Shown here piece after piece: positions 29,026 through 37,420 of a stretch of DNA of 64,000 bases (within the stretch, counting starts at the first letter, position 1; each line of letters opens with the position of its first letter). Made by a program: the position numbers and the translations under genes. A model generated the notes under the pieces. That model ran no database searches. It saw only the letters and a list, made by a program, of their open reading frames with translations, and was not told the origin of the DNA. This stretch comes from SAR202 cluster bacterium (GTDB taxonomy: Bacteria > Chloroflexota > Dehalococcoidia > Lucifugimonadales > UBA3495). The stretch lies in assembly GCA_013204585.1 (NCBI GenBank), contig JABMNL010000034.1, positions 1-64,000 on the forward strand, in the 5' to 3' direction.

Positions 29026-29994
29026 TTAAACCGAGGCTGGCGCGTAGGGAGAAGGAGCTTCCGACTTAAATACCTTAACCGGCTGCCAGGAGTTGGTGGG
29101 ACGGTCGAACCGAACTACCGCCAGGAACACACCTTCCGAATTGTAGGCGCGGCATTCCTCTAAATACCCTACTTCTAGTTCGGGGCGTCCTAAAGTTACC
29201 GTTCGGCCTTGGCGCAAGTCTTCTTCGGCTTTCTGGCCCAATGTTATGCTCTTCAAGCTCCTTAGAACCCAGTCCACTGGAAACAGGTGCTTCCGCCAAC
29301 CGTCCGGCCCGTCGCCAGCTTCCTCTAGTTGCTCTAGGGTCACGGCTTCCGATACCGGGAACCCGGCGCATAATTGGCGTTCCAGGTCGGTAACGTGGCC
29401 ACCGCAACCCAACGACTCGCCAAGGTCATGGGCTAGAGACCGCATATAAGTTCCGCGTCCGCATTCAACGTCCAAGGTCAACTTGGGCGGGGCGAATTCC
29501 ACGATTGTGATGTCGTGGATTTCCACTTCGCGGGCTTCACGTTCCACTTCGATACCGGCACGGGCCAGCTTGTAGAGTCGCTGTCCATCTACCTTGATGG
29601 CGCTGTACATGGGTGGTGTCTGTTTAACCAGGCCGAACCAGGGTCGCAAATTTTCTTCGACCATCGCCTCGGTAATGCCCGCGTAGTCGCCGGTCTTGAC
29701 CACCTCGCCCTCTGCGTCATAGGTGGAAGTAGATACACCCAGGGCGATGTCCATGCGATAGCGTTTGATGCCGCCGACAACGTGATCCATCAACCGGGTT
29801 GCTTGGCCGAAGCACACCGGCAGCACGCCACGGGCCAGGGGGTCCATGGTGCCGCAGTGCCCGACCTTTTGGCGTTGCCCGGTGATGCGCTTAATTTGGC
29901 GCAGGGCCTCCATGGACGTAATGCCAATTGGTTTGTTTAGGTTGATAAAGCCGTTGGCCAGTGGTGGCCGGGCGTTGTTCTGCTGGTTGGCCAT
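29026..29994 (-). CDS. truB: tRNA pseudouridine(55) synthase
   Basis: TruB makes pseudouridine 55 in the T loop of most tRNAs. The 322-residue protein has FINLNKPIGITS, the catalytic-aspartate motif GHCGTMDPLARGVLPVCFGQ, YRMDIALGVSTSTYDAEG, QTPPMYSAIKVDGQRLYKLAR and RGTYMRSLAHDLGE, all in family order. The C-terminal PUA-like part is shorter than in E. coli. I chose ATG 29994, one base after the rbfA stop; upstream in-frame ATG 30054 would overlap rbfA by 59 nt. Last gene of the nusA operon. Confidence 0.94.
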   Translation of the reverse strand: MANQQNNARPPLANGFINLNKPIGITSMEALRQIKRITGQRQKVGHCGTMDPLARGVLPVCFGQATRLMDHVVGGIKRYRMDIALGVSTSTYDAEGEVVKTGDYAGITEAMVEENLRPWFGLVKQTPPMYSAIKVDGQRLYKLARAGIEVEREAREVEIHDITIVEFAPPKLTLDVECGRGTYMRSLAHDLGESLGCGGHVTDLERQLCAGFPVSEAVTLEQLEEAGDGPDGWRKHLFPVDWVLRSLKSITLGQKAEEDLRQGRTVTLGRPELEVGYLEECRAYNSEGVFLAVVRFDRPTNSWQPVKVFKSEAPSPYAPASV

Positions 29995-29995
29995 G

Positions 29996-30394
29996 TTAGC
30001 CGCCGCCCGAGACTTTGGGTGGTTCGGTGGTGTGCGATTCGGAAGCCGGTTCATCGGTCTTGATTTGGTCCATGATATTTAGGACTTGGCTAGCTTCTTC
30101 CATGGAATCGTCAAGGAGGTAGGTCATAAACGGAGTGTGTTTCATGTTGATGCGGTCGCGGATTTCCCGGCGGAGAAAGGAGGCGGCCGATTGCAGGCCT
30201 TCTAGCGCTTCTTGTTTGGTCGCCTTGTTGCCCATAACGCTGATATAGACCCTGGCGCTACGTAAGTCGTTGCTGGACACCACGCGAGTGATACTAATAA
30301 GCGTGTTTAGCCTGGGGTCTTTTACCTGGCGTGCGAGAACCGCGCTAATCTCTTCGCGCAACTGTTCGTTGATACGGTCTGTGCGTCGGGACAT
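29996..30394 (-). CDS. rbfA: Ribosome-binding factor A
   Basis: RbfA is a small KH-fold protein that helps late 30S maturation and 16S 5' processing. The 132-residue protein begins RTDRINEQLREEISAVLARQ and has VKDPRLNTLISITRVVSSNDLRSARVYISV and the helix-turn-strand end with PFMTYLLDDSMEEASQV. The tail (EPASESHTTEPPKVSGGG) is a disordered extension. It lies in the canonical order infB-rbfA-truB, 79 bp after infB. Confidence 0.95.
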   Translation of the reverse strand: MSRRTDRINEQLREEISAVLARQVKDPRLNTLISITRVVSSNDLRSARVYISVMGNKATKQEALEGLQSAASFLRREIRDRINMKHTPFMTYLLDDSMEEASQVLNIMDQIKTDEPASESHTTEPPKVSGGG

Positions 30395-30473
30395 GGCGGG
30401 TTTACCTTGCGCGGGTTGATGCTAATGGGATGAAGGGTTTTGCCAAAAAGGGATTGACCGAAACGGGGTCGGC

Positions 30474-32309
30474 TTAACGCCGACCCCGTTCCTGACGGTG
30501 GACTTCTAAGATGTCGCCTTCTTGGTAGTCGTTGTATCCTTGGAGAATTATTCCGCATTCCGTGCCGGCATTCATCTCGTTAACCTCGTCACGGAAGTGG
30601 CGCAGGCTGGCGATGGTGCCGTCTTCCACAACGGTGCCACCACGCACAACACGCACGTTGCCGTTCTTGATCATTCGGCCTTCGGAAACTCGGCAGCCTG
30701 CTATCGAGATGCCGCGGCGGCCTTCGAATACCTCACGGACCTCCGCCCTACCGACGATTATCTCGGTGTAGACGGGATCCAGCATGCCGTGAAGGGCCTT
30801 TTCTACATCGTCGATTAACTGGTAGATGATGTTGTAGTGGCGAATCTCCACTCCCATTCGGTCGGCCAACCGCTCGGCGCTGGGCTCGGACCCAATAGAG
30901 AAGCTGATGACAATGGCTTCGGATGCGCTGGCCAGAAGAATGTCCGATTCTGTTACCGCGCCGCTTCCGCTGTGCAGTATCCGGACCTTGGCGTCTTCAT
31001 CAACCAAGCGCTCCAGCGCTCCACGGACGGCTTCCACGCTGCCCTGGACATCGGCCTTGACCACCAAGTTCAGTTCTTTGACGGCGTCGGTGTCCACCTG
31101 GTTGACCACTTCCTCTAGGGTGAGGGCACGGGTTTGTCCAGGGCGAGCGCCGTGGGACTTGTCGCCCTCACCGGCCCTGGAGCGGGCGTCTTTTTCGTTA
31201 TTGGTGACAGTAAATTGGTCGCCAGCCTCGGGCATAGACCCAAACCCAAGTACTTCTGCCGGAGCGCCCGGGGGTACGCTGGTAACGGCCTTGCCCTGGT
31301 CGTCGGTCATTGCTTTAATTCGTCCGTATGCGCTGCCTGCGACGATGAAATCGCCGATTTTCAAGGTGCCATCTTGCACCAAAACCGTGGCGCTGGTTCC
31401 CCGTTTGCGGTCGAGTTTGGCTTCAATGACGGTGCCTTGGGCAGGCTTACTTGGGTCAGACCTAAGTTCGGCAATTTCTGCAACCAATAGTATGCTTTCC
31501 AGTAGGTTGTCGATGCCGGCTCCGGTCTTGGCCGAGACATCTACTGAGATGACGTCACCCCCCCAGTCTTCAACCAAAAGGTTTTGCTCGCTGAGTTGGC
31601 GCTTTACTTTCTCTGGGTCGGCGCCTGGCAGGTCCATCTTGTTGATGGCAACAACTATGGGCACTTCGGCTGCTTTGGCGTGGTTGATTGCCTCTAATGT
31701 TTGGGGCATGAGTCCGTCGTCTGCGGCTACAACCAATACGGCAATGTCGGTGACCCGCGCACCCCTGGCCCTGATGGCTGTGAATGCGGCGTGGCCGGGT
31801 GTGTCTAAGAAAGTGATGGGCTGACCGTTGGACTCTACTTGGTAGGCCCCTATGTGCTGGGTGATGCCGCCGACTTCGCGGTCAGCGACTTTAGAACTCT
31901 TGATGTAGTCCAAGAGTGAGGTTTTGCCATGGTCAACGTGGCCAAGCACGGTAACCACCGGCGGGCGCACTGTGAGAGTGGCGGAGTTCTTCGCAGCGGC
32001 TCCTTCGGCAACCGGAGGTTTGGCGGCGGTGGGAGCTTCGGCCATACTGGTGCGGATTCCTTCCGCAGTGGTCACGAGGGTGGCGACTTGATAGTCAATC
32101 ACCTGGTTCATGGACGCCATAATCCCGTTACGCATCAACTGCTTGATTACGTCAATCGGGCTAAGGTCCAGAACCTCTGCCAGATACTGAACGGTCATCG
32201 TCTCCGGCAGGACTATCGCACGCGTTTGAGCCTTTCTTGCGGGTGCCTTGCGGGGTCTGGCTGCTTCGCCTGCTTCGTCCACTGCGGTTGGTCGTCCGTC
32301 AGAAGTCAT
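30474..32309 (-). CDS. infB: Translation initiation factor IF-2 (short form)
   Basis: IF-2 is the GTPase that places initiator tRNA on the 30S subunit. The 611-residue chain has only a short basic N-terminal part plus the IF2N helix bundle (about residues 35-85), then the G domain with [17 protein letters not shown] (catalytic His), NKMD and SAKTGAG, and domains II, III and IV ending [20 protein letters not shown]. coli IF2 alpha has ~890 residues; this short, IF2-gamma-like form is common in Chloroflexi and Firmicutes. Between ylxR and rbfA as usual. Confidence 0.97.
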   Translation of the reverse strand: MTSDGRPTAVDEAGEAARPRKAPARKAQTRAIVLPETMTVQYLAEVLDLSPIDVIKQLMRNGIMASMNQVIDYQVATLVTTAEGIRTSMAEAPTAAKPPVAEGAAAKNSATLTVRPPVVTVLGHVDHGKTSLLDYIKSSKVADREVGGITQHIGAYQVESNGQPITFLDTPGHAAFTAIRARGARVTDIAVLVVAADDGLMPQTLEAINHAKAAEVPIVVAINKMDLPGADPEKVKRQLSEQNLLVEDWGGDVISVDVSAKTGAGIDNLLESILLVAEIAELRSDPSKPAQGTVIEAKLDRKRGTSATVLVQDGTLKIGDFIVAGSAYGRIKAMTDDQGKAVTSVPPGAPAEVLGFGSMPEAGDQFTVTNNEKDARSRAGEGDKSHGARPGQTRALTLEEVVNQVDTDAVKELNLVVKADVQGSVEAVRGALERLVDEDAKVRILHSGSGAVTESDILLASASEAIVISFSIGSEPSAERLADRMGVEIRHYNIIYQLIDDVEKALHGMLDPVYTEIIVGRAEVREVFEGRRGISIAGCRVSEGRMIKNGNVRVVRGGTVVEDGTIASLRHFRDEVNEMNAGTECGIILQGYNDYQEGDILEVHRQERGRR

Positions 32310-32335
32310 CTACACGTCCATCAAAAATTTAACGA

Positions 32336-32665
32336 TTAGGTTGCCGTAACATTCGGGGCGATGTTTTCTTGGTAATACGTCCGTATCTGTCCGATGTCTT
32401 GGGCCGAGAGTTCCCGGCGTAGACTGCGCTCAATCGCCCCTTTGACGATTGCTTGTTCCCAACACTCGGAGCTCTTGCAGAGATAAGCTCCTCTGCCGGA
32501 TGCCCTACCTGTGGTATCTATCGTGAAGGTGCCCTCGCTAGAAGAGGCTACCCGGACTAATTGCATTTTGGGCATCTTTGCGCCGCAGGCCACACAACTG
32601 CGTTCAGGAACGTGTCGGTTCTTTTGCAAGACCGGGCCTCCAAGGGATTGCCCACGGGCTTTCAT
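32336..32665 (-). CDS. ylxR: YlxR/RnpM-family RNA-binding protein
   Basis: The family (DUF448) is a small nucleic-acid-binding protein encoded between nusA and infB; in Bacillus it has been linked to RNase P. The 109-residue protein has the motif VPERSCVACG (about 19-28), KMQLVRV and GRASGRGAYLC, all in family order. It lies 40 bp after nusA and 26 bp before infB. AAGGG lies 8 bases before the ATG at 32665. Confidence 0.92.
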   Translation of the reverse strand: MKARGQSLGGPVLQKNRHVPERSCVACGAKMPKMQLVRVASSSEGTFTIDTTGRASGRGAYLCKSSECWEQAIVKGAIERSLRRELSAQDIGQIRTYYQENIAPNVTAT

Positions 32666-32705
32666 GCGAAAACCCTTAGCCTGAAACCACCTCTACGGGA
32701 AGGCG

Positions 32706-34301
32706 CTATCGACCGCCGCCGCTACGGGCACCGCCGCCACGGGCGCCGCCGCCACGGGCACCACCGCCGCCCCCTTTACGGCGTCGGCCACCGCGGGCAC
32801 CGCCTCGGAACTCTTCGACGATGTCTTCGGCAAACCGAATCTTACCGGCGTCTGGGGTTAGAACCGGCATATCGTTCAATTCACCAAAATCAGCCAATTC
32901 AGCGCCGTCGTCTTCGTCATATTCTTCGTCATCAGACTCCGATAGCTCGACGTCGTCAATGGTGAAAGCGCCTAAGTCTTCGACACTGAGGCTTTCGGTG
33001 CTGTTGGTCTCAACGGTTGCTTGTTCATCCTCTTCCCGGATGAGGGCCTCAAGGATGCTATCCTCGTCAACCGCTTCAGTGGTAGCCTCGGCTACCACTT
33101 CTGCCGTTGCGGCTTCTGCTGCCGCTTCCACGTTCTCGACGATGGCAATTGCTTCTTCTATGACCTCGGCGACTGCTTCGGTCTCGGTAGCTACTTCGGC
33201 TACTTCCGCGTCAACTTCGGCCACCGCTGTGGCGCTGCCCACAGTACTGCCTTTGATTTCTTCCCACTCGGTCATGCCCTTGATGTCCAGCCTCCAGCCG
33301 GTTAATCGGGCAGCCAAACGGGTATTTTGGCCTTCTTTACCGATGGCCAAGGACAGTTGTCGGTCCGGTACCACTACGATGGCAGTCTTCTCGCTCTCCA
33401 GCAGTTCCACGTGAACCGGCTCCGAAGGGCTAAGTGCATTGGTGATAAATGCCCTGGGCTCATCGTCCCAAGACACGATGTCTATCTTCTCGCCTTGAAG
33501 CTCGTTTACGATGCTCTGAATTCGGTTGCCCCTGACGCCGATGCAAGAACCAACTGGGTCGATACCAGGCTGATTGGCGCTAACTGCGACCTTGCTGCGG
33601 AAACCTGCTTCGCGGGCAATGGCACGAATTTCGACCACGCCGTTGTAGACCTCTGGCACCTCGATTTCAAAGAGGCGCTTGAGCATATTCTTGTGGCTTC
33701 TGGAAACCAGAATCTCAGGCCCTTTGGGAGTGCTGCGGACGCTGACCAGGTAGACCTTGGTGCGCTGACCCTTACGGTAGCGCTCATTGGGGGCCTGTTC
33801 TTCGTAGGGTAAGACAGCCTGGGCCCGGCCCAAATCTAGGGTGATGGTGCGTCCGGGTTCGGCCTGTTCGATAACGCCGGAGACTATGTCGCCTTCGTGC
33901 TGTTGGAATTCCTGGTATAGGAGGTCCCGCTCTGCTTCCCGCAGGCGCTGCAACACAACCTGCTTAGCAGTTTGCGCTGCAATGCGGCTGGCGTTATGCG
34001 GCAGAGGCTCGGCTGCTGCGACTTCGTCACCAATCACGGCACCCTTTTTGATGCTCTGGGCGTCGGCTACGGTGATTTCTTTGTCTGAGTCTTCAACCGT
34101 TTCCACAACGGTCTTCAATGCGAAGACACTCACATCCCCGGTGTTGGGATTGAGAGTTACAGATATGTTCTGGCCTGAAGCCGGATTATCTTTCTTAAAA
34201 GCCGACGCCAGGGCGACTTCAATCGCCCCGAGCACTTGTTCTCGGGGCAGATGTCGCTCTGCTGCCAACTGGGTCAGCGCAATCAGGAAATCGCTTTTCA
34301 T
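32706..34301 (-). CDS. nusA: Transcription factor NusA with acidic linker and RGG-type tail
   Basis: NusA binds RNA polymerase and RNA, affecting pausing, termination and antitermination. Residues 1-125 are the polymerase-binding domain, about 135-200 the S1 domain, and 200-345 the two KH domains (KVAVSANQPGIDPVGSCIG; LAIGKEGQNTRLAARL). From about 355 to 492 is a low-complexity acidic Ala/Glu/Val-rich stretch, followed by residues 499-531, a Gly/Arg-rich tail with RGGARGG and repeated ARGGG units. This C-terminal extension is unusual; the E. coli acidic repeats are different. First gene of the nusA-ylxR-infB-rbfA-truB operon; rimP, normally upstream, is absent. Confidence 0.95.
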   Translation of the reverse strand: MKSDFLIALTQLAAERHLPREQVLGAIEVALASAFKKDNPASGQNISVTLNPNTGDVSVFALKTVVETVEDSDKEITVADAQSIKKGAVIGDEVAAAEPLPHNASRIAAQTAKQVVLQRLREAERDLLYQEFQQHEGDIVSGVIEQAEPGRTITLDLGRAQAVLPYEEQAPNERYRKGQRTKVYLVSVRSTPKGPEILVSRSHKNMLKRLFEIEVPEVYNGVVEIRAIAREAGFRSKVAVSANQPGIDPVGSCIGVRGNRIQSIVNELQGEKIDIVSWDDEPRAFITNALSPSEPVHVELLESEKTAIVVVPDRQLSLAIGKEGQNTRLAARLTGWRLDIKGMTEWEEIKGSTVGSATAVAEVDAEVAEVATETEAVAEVIEEAIAIVENVEAAAEAATAEVVAEATTEAVDEDSILEALIREEDEQATVETNSTESLSVEDLGAFTIDDVELSESDDEEYDEDDGAELADFGELNDMPVLTPDAGKIRFAEDIVEEFRGGARGGRRRKGGGGGARGGGARGGGARSGGGR

Positions 34302-34404
34302 CGGTTCGCACCCATCACGAATCCCGGATGGAAAACATTCATTTTACGGGAAGCTTTTGCCGTAACAATGGTCCCCATTTAACGTTTGTCTCCATCAACA
34401 AGAA

Positions 34405-34478
34405 AGCGGGTTTTACCCGCTCTCAAAGGAAGGTCTATATGTAGAGCCAGTATAGCATCGCCACGGCTGTTGTTTCAA
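34405..34478 (-). promoter_or_regulatory. nusA promoter and leader hairpin (possible attenuator)
   Basis: Minus-strand TTGAAA (34478-34473), 18-bp spacer and TATACT (34454-34449) predict a start near 34442. About 20 nt later AGCGGGT (34421-34415) and ACCCGCT (34411-34405) form a 7-bp hairpin followed by TTCTTGTT, resembling a terminator inside the 140-nt leader. It may attenuate transcription into the operon, as NusA autoregulates in E. coli. The rest of the 332-bp gap (34302-34633) shows nothing else. Confidence 0.6.
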
Positions 34479-34633
34479 GTTGGAATAGACCTTTCCAGCC
34501 TCAATCCCACCCTTTTCACGGCATGCCTAGTACATTGGCCCAGAGTGGCTTCTGAAAGCCCTATAGCTGTTTTCTGGTGCGTTGCTCCTTTCTCCGATGC
34601 CGTGGCGACGCCCAATTTACGCCTGGCCCACGC

Positions 34634-35584
34634 CTACCACCAAATCTTGCCCTTAGACTCTTTGGCTAGTTGTTCGTAGTCTTTGGTCCATAAGGCGGTG
34701 CTCAGGTATTTCCAGCCGCCATCGGCCAACAGGCACACGATGTCGCCCTCGTCCATCCGTTCTGCTTGGCGAATAGCCCCGTAAACTACCGATCCGGATG
34801 AAACGCCAGCGAATATTCCCTCTTCAACCAGCAAACGCTTGGCCGTGGAGAAGGCGTCGAAGCTGCTAACTAGCATCCTGGAATCCAACATGTTGATATC
34901 CAAGATGGGTGGTATGAACCCGTCTTCCAGGCTGCGTAGGCCAGAGATAAAGTCTTCGGGTTCGGGCGCTACGGCCACTATTTTGACTTGGGGATTGTGT
35001 TCCTTTAAGCGCCGTGCCACGCCCATCAAAGTTCCGCCGGTGCCTAGACCAGCAACGAACATATTGACGTTGGGGAGTGACTCGATAATTTCTGGGCCAG
35101 TTGTCTCGTAATGGGCGTTTGGATTCCCGCTGTTGCCGTACTGATACAGCATGAAATAGTCGCTGCCCCGCTTATCGACTAAGTCCTTAGCGACTTCGAT
35201 GGAGCCGTTGGTTCCTCGGGAGCCGTCGGAGGGGATGATTTCCGCTCCGTAAGCTTCAAGTAACTGCACTCGCTCAATGCTGACGTTTTCCGGCATGACT
35301 ACGGCAACTTTATAGCCCTTCATTCGGGCAATCATTGCCAGGGAGATACCGGTGTTGCCACTGGTGGGCTCTAAGATGGTCCGGTTGGCAGAAATTTCGC
35401 CGTCCCGCTCCGCCTGCTCAATCATCTTGAGGGCGATGCGGTCCTTGACGCTGCCGGTGGGGTTCTGGCCCTCAAGCTTGGCGAATATACGCACTCCCTC
35501 TTTGGGAGACATGCGTTGCAATTCAACCATTGGGGTGTTGCCAATGGTGTCCAGTATGCCTTTGTAAGTTAGCCTAGTAACCAT
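34634..35584 (-). CDS. cysM: Cysteine synthase, CysM/CysO-type (O-phosphoserine sulfhydrylase)
   Basis: This PLP enzyme makes cysteine. The lysine that holds PLP is in NPTGSVKDRIA (K47 region), with EPTSGNTGISLA binding the substrate and GLGTGGTLMG the phosphate of PLP. The sequence resembles Mycobacterium tuberculosis CysM rather than CysK through PENVSIERVQLLEAYGA, MLYQYGN, EGIFAGVSSG, GGWKYLST and the C-terminal KIWW; CysM uses O-phosphoserine and a thiocarboxylated CysO carrier. A MoeB-like activating enzyme gene lies just upstream on the same strand, which supports this. No CysO or Mec protease gene is in the window. 316 residues. Confidence 0.9.
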   Translation of the reverse strand: MVTRLTYKGILDTIGNTPMVELQRMSPKEGVRIFAKLEGQNPTGSVKDRIALKMIEQAERDGEISANRTILEPTSGNTGISLAMIARMKGYKVAVVMPENVSIERVQLLEAYGAEIIPSDGSRGTNGSIEVAKDLVDKRGSDYFMLYQYGNSGNPNAHYETTGPEIIESLPNVNMFVAGLGTGGTLMGVARRLKEHNPQVKIVAVAPEPEDFISGLRSLEDGFIPPILDINMLDSRMLVSSFDAFSTAKRLLVEEGIFAGVSSGSVVYGAIRQAERMDEGDIVCLLADGGWKYLSTALWTKDYEQLAKESKGKIWW

Positions 35585-35648
35585 AACGCCTGTATCTATC
35601 GTGAGATTATTTTAGGGTAGGTCAGCGAAAAAGTCGGGCCCAATTGCT

Positions 35649-35680
35649 AAAGGGGCGTCTGTTTCCCTAGACGCCCCTTT
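35649..35680. terminator. Hairpin between moeB and cysM
   Basis: AAAGGGGCGTCT (35649-35660) and AGACGCCCCTTT (35669-35680) form a 12-bp stem with an 8-base loop. It would end moeB transcription, so cysM needs its own promoter or read-through. Confidence 0.8.
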
Positions 35681-35690
35681 ATTTTACTGT

Positions 35691-36536
35691 TTAATCTGAG
35701 CCCACTGCGGCCGGCTCGTGGGGTTCGGCAACTCCGCAGAAGATTTCGTAGTCGATGAGCTCCGTGACAGTGGGGTTATCTCCGCACAGCGGGCAGGCCG
35801 GGTTCCTCTTGAGACGTACTTCACGGAAAGTCATGCTTAGCGCATCGATGAGCATGAGCCGGGAACTTAGAGACTCGCCAATGCCCAAGAAGTATTTTAG
35901 GGCTTCGGTGGCCTGAATGCTCCCAACCAGACCGGTCAAAGCGCCCAGTACGCCAGCCTCGGCGCAGTTGGGAACCATGCCAGGGGGTGGGGGCGACGGG
36001 AACAGGCAGCGGTAGCAACCCTCTCCCGGCAGGAACACGGTGGCCTGGCCGTCGAAGATTAGGATGCTGCCGTCGACCAGGGGCTTGTTCAGTAGATAGC
36101 AGGCGTCGTTCACCAGGTATCGGGTGGCAAAGTTATCGGCACCGTTAATCACCAGGTCGTATTGGCTGATGATATCCATGGCGTTATCGGACTCAAGCCG
36201 GGTCTCGTGCAAGACCACGTTGACGTCCGGGTTGTAGGACTTAATGTTGTCCAGGGCGGACTGAACCTTGGGGCGGCCCACGTCTGCGGTATGGTGCAAC
36301 ACCTGGCGCTGTAGGTTAGACAGTTCAACAACGTCGAAATCGACGATGCCCACTGTGCCTACCCCGGCCAATGCCAGGTAGATGGCAGAAGGGGAACCTA
36401 GTCCCCCGGCGCCAATGATTAGGGCGCTGGAGCCCATGAGTTTGCGCTGTCCCTTACTTCCCACGTCGCTCATGATGATATGGCGGCTGTATCGTTTTAC
36501 TTGGTCTGGTGTGAGTATTATGGGTTGCTCGGCCAT
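35691..36536 (-). CDS. moeB: Sulfur-carrier adenylyltransferase (MoeB/ThiF/HesA family)
   Basis: This E1-like enzyme adenylates the C-terminal glycine of a ubiquitin-like carrier (MoaD, ThiS or CysO). The 281-residue chain has QRKLMGSSALIIGAGGLGSP (ATP loop), the Arg finger segment VVELSNLQRQ, DGADNF-type (INGADNFATRYL), CYRC and CPLC zinc cysteines, and PNCAEAGVLG with the candidate catalytic cysteine. It lacks the rhodanese domain found in MOCS3-type proteins. ATG 36536 has AGGAGGG 8 bases upstream; ATG 36575 is upstream in frame. Beside CysM and an Rrf2 regulator, it is likely the CysO-activating partner, although a molybdopterin role cannot be excluded. Confidence 0.88.
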   Translation of the reverse strand: MAEQPIILTPDQVKRYSRHIIMSDVGSKGQRKLMGSSALIIGAGGLGSPSAIYLALAGVGTVGIVDFDVVELSNLQRQVLHHTADVGRPKVQSALDNIKSYNPDVNVVLHETRLESDNAMDIISQYDLVINGADNFATRYLVNDACYLLNKPLVDGSILIFDGQATVFLPGEGCYRCLFPSPPPPGMVPNCAEAGVLGALTGLVGSIQATEALKYFLGIGESLSSRLMLIDALSMTFREVRLKRNPACPLCGDNPTVTELIDYEIFCGVAEPHEPAAVGSD

Positions 36537-36590
36537 GGGATGAACCCTCCTATTTCCTTTAAAACACTTGTGCAATGCTTGATGGATAGT

Positions 36591-36605
36591 CCCAGTACAT
36601 CTGGG
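36591..36605. promoter_or_regulatory. Palindrome in the moeB upstream region
   Basis: CCCAG (36591-36595) and CTGGG (36601-36605) flank TACAT. On the minus strand a TATAAC (36612-36607) precedes it, so the palindrome would sit at the transcription start of moeB; the -35 is weak. It is a possible operator for the nearby Rrf2 protein. Confidence 0.35.
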
Positions 36606-36689
36606 CGTTATATCTGTATTCGGTTGTTTAGATGTGCCGCAATTTTATTGGATGCCTGGCCCGATTATTGCATTATTGATATCTAAGAA

Positions 36690-36864
36690 TAAAAAAACCC
36701 GCGATTCCCCAAGTTGGGTTCTTCAAACGGGTGGGCGCAGGCTTTAGATATACAGCACTATTGCCCGCCCCCTATGTGGGGGGACACGTACAAGCGCAAG
36801 TTAGTTGAAATGGGGATAAAAACATTAACTTTTCGAGTCTATAGCTGGCAAAAGTGGTTGTCAA
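36690..36864 (-). ncRNA. Candidate small RNA or attenuated leader between the Rrf2 gene and moeB
   Basis: In the 352-bp gap the minus strand has TTGACA (36864-36859) and a TAGACT/TATAGA -10 region (36843-36836), then about 140 nt with a CCCCC/GGGGG hairpin (about 36771-36786) and a further structured part. It ends in a hairpin ACCCG/CGGGT (36732-36697) followed by seven T residues (36697-36691). That could end the upstream Rrf2 gene, make a free-standing RNA, or act as a leader for moeB. No known RNA family was recognised. Confidence 0.35.
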
Positions 36865-36888
36865 GCAAAGCTAGGCGTGGAGCGGTGC

Positions 36889-37326
36889 CTACAGGGGTAG
36901 GGCCGCCTGTCCGGCCAAGCTAGACTGACGGTTGGCCAAATCGGCCACTGTGATATTGCTGAGTACGTCGCGTATTGAAGCTTCGACGGTCTTCCACACT
37001 TCTTGCTGAGCGCAGGTATGGGAGAAGACGCAATCGTGGGGGTTAATCAGGCAGTCCAATGGTGAGTTGGCGCTATCTAGCTGTTCCATCACCATGTTTA
37101 GGTCAATATCTTTGGGGTCCATGGCCAGGGAGTGTCCGCCTTGGGGACCCCTTCGGCTGTGGACGAAGCCAAACTTGTTCAACGAGGTCATTAGTTGGTC
37201 CAAGTAAGCTTCGGGGATGCCTTGTTTGGAGGCAATCATGGCGGTCTGGACGGGTCCGTCACCGTAGTGAAGGGCCAGTTCCACCAAAGCCCGCACCCCA
37301 TAGTCGACTTTCATGGGGATCTTCAT
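36889..37326 (-). CDS. Rrf2-family regulator with three cysteines
   Basis: The 145-residue protein has an Rrf2 winged helix: MKVDYGVRALVELAL, QGIPEAYLDQLMTSL (recognition helix) and VHSRRGPQGGHSLA (wing). Cysteines in CLINPHDCVFSHTC (C-x6-C-x5-C, near residues 92-105) could bind an Fe-S cluster, as in IscR and NsrR. The Rrf2 group also includes CymR, the cysteine-metabolism regulator of Bacillus. With moeB and cysM downstream it may sense sulfur or Fe-S state and control them; this is inference from position. ATG 37326 has GGAGG upstream; a start at 37389 adds a non-family N-terminus. Confidence 0.88.
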   Translation of the reverse strand: MKIPMKVDYGVRALVELALHYGDGPVQTAMIASKQGIPEAYLDQLMTSLNKFGFVHSRRGPQGGHSLAMDPKDIDLNMVMEQLDSANSPLDCLINPHDCVFSHTCAQQEVWKTVEASIRDVLSNITVADLANRQSSLAGQAALPL

Positions 37327-37420
37327 TAAGAGATACCTCCAGGCTGGTAAGCCAAGCAAAATTATACACCAGCCAAACCCCAAATCCAAGATTGTCGACT
37401 GGATTGGTCAACAATTAAGG

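Noticed and set aside
33021-33305. Open frames opposite the acidic part of nusA
   Set aside because: They arise from the repetitive Ala/Glu codons of nusA on the other strand.
34386-34679. 97-codon open frame on the plus strand between nusA and cysM
   Set aside because: It overlaps the end of cysM and the nusA promoter, with no binding site or known protein pattern.
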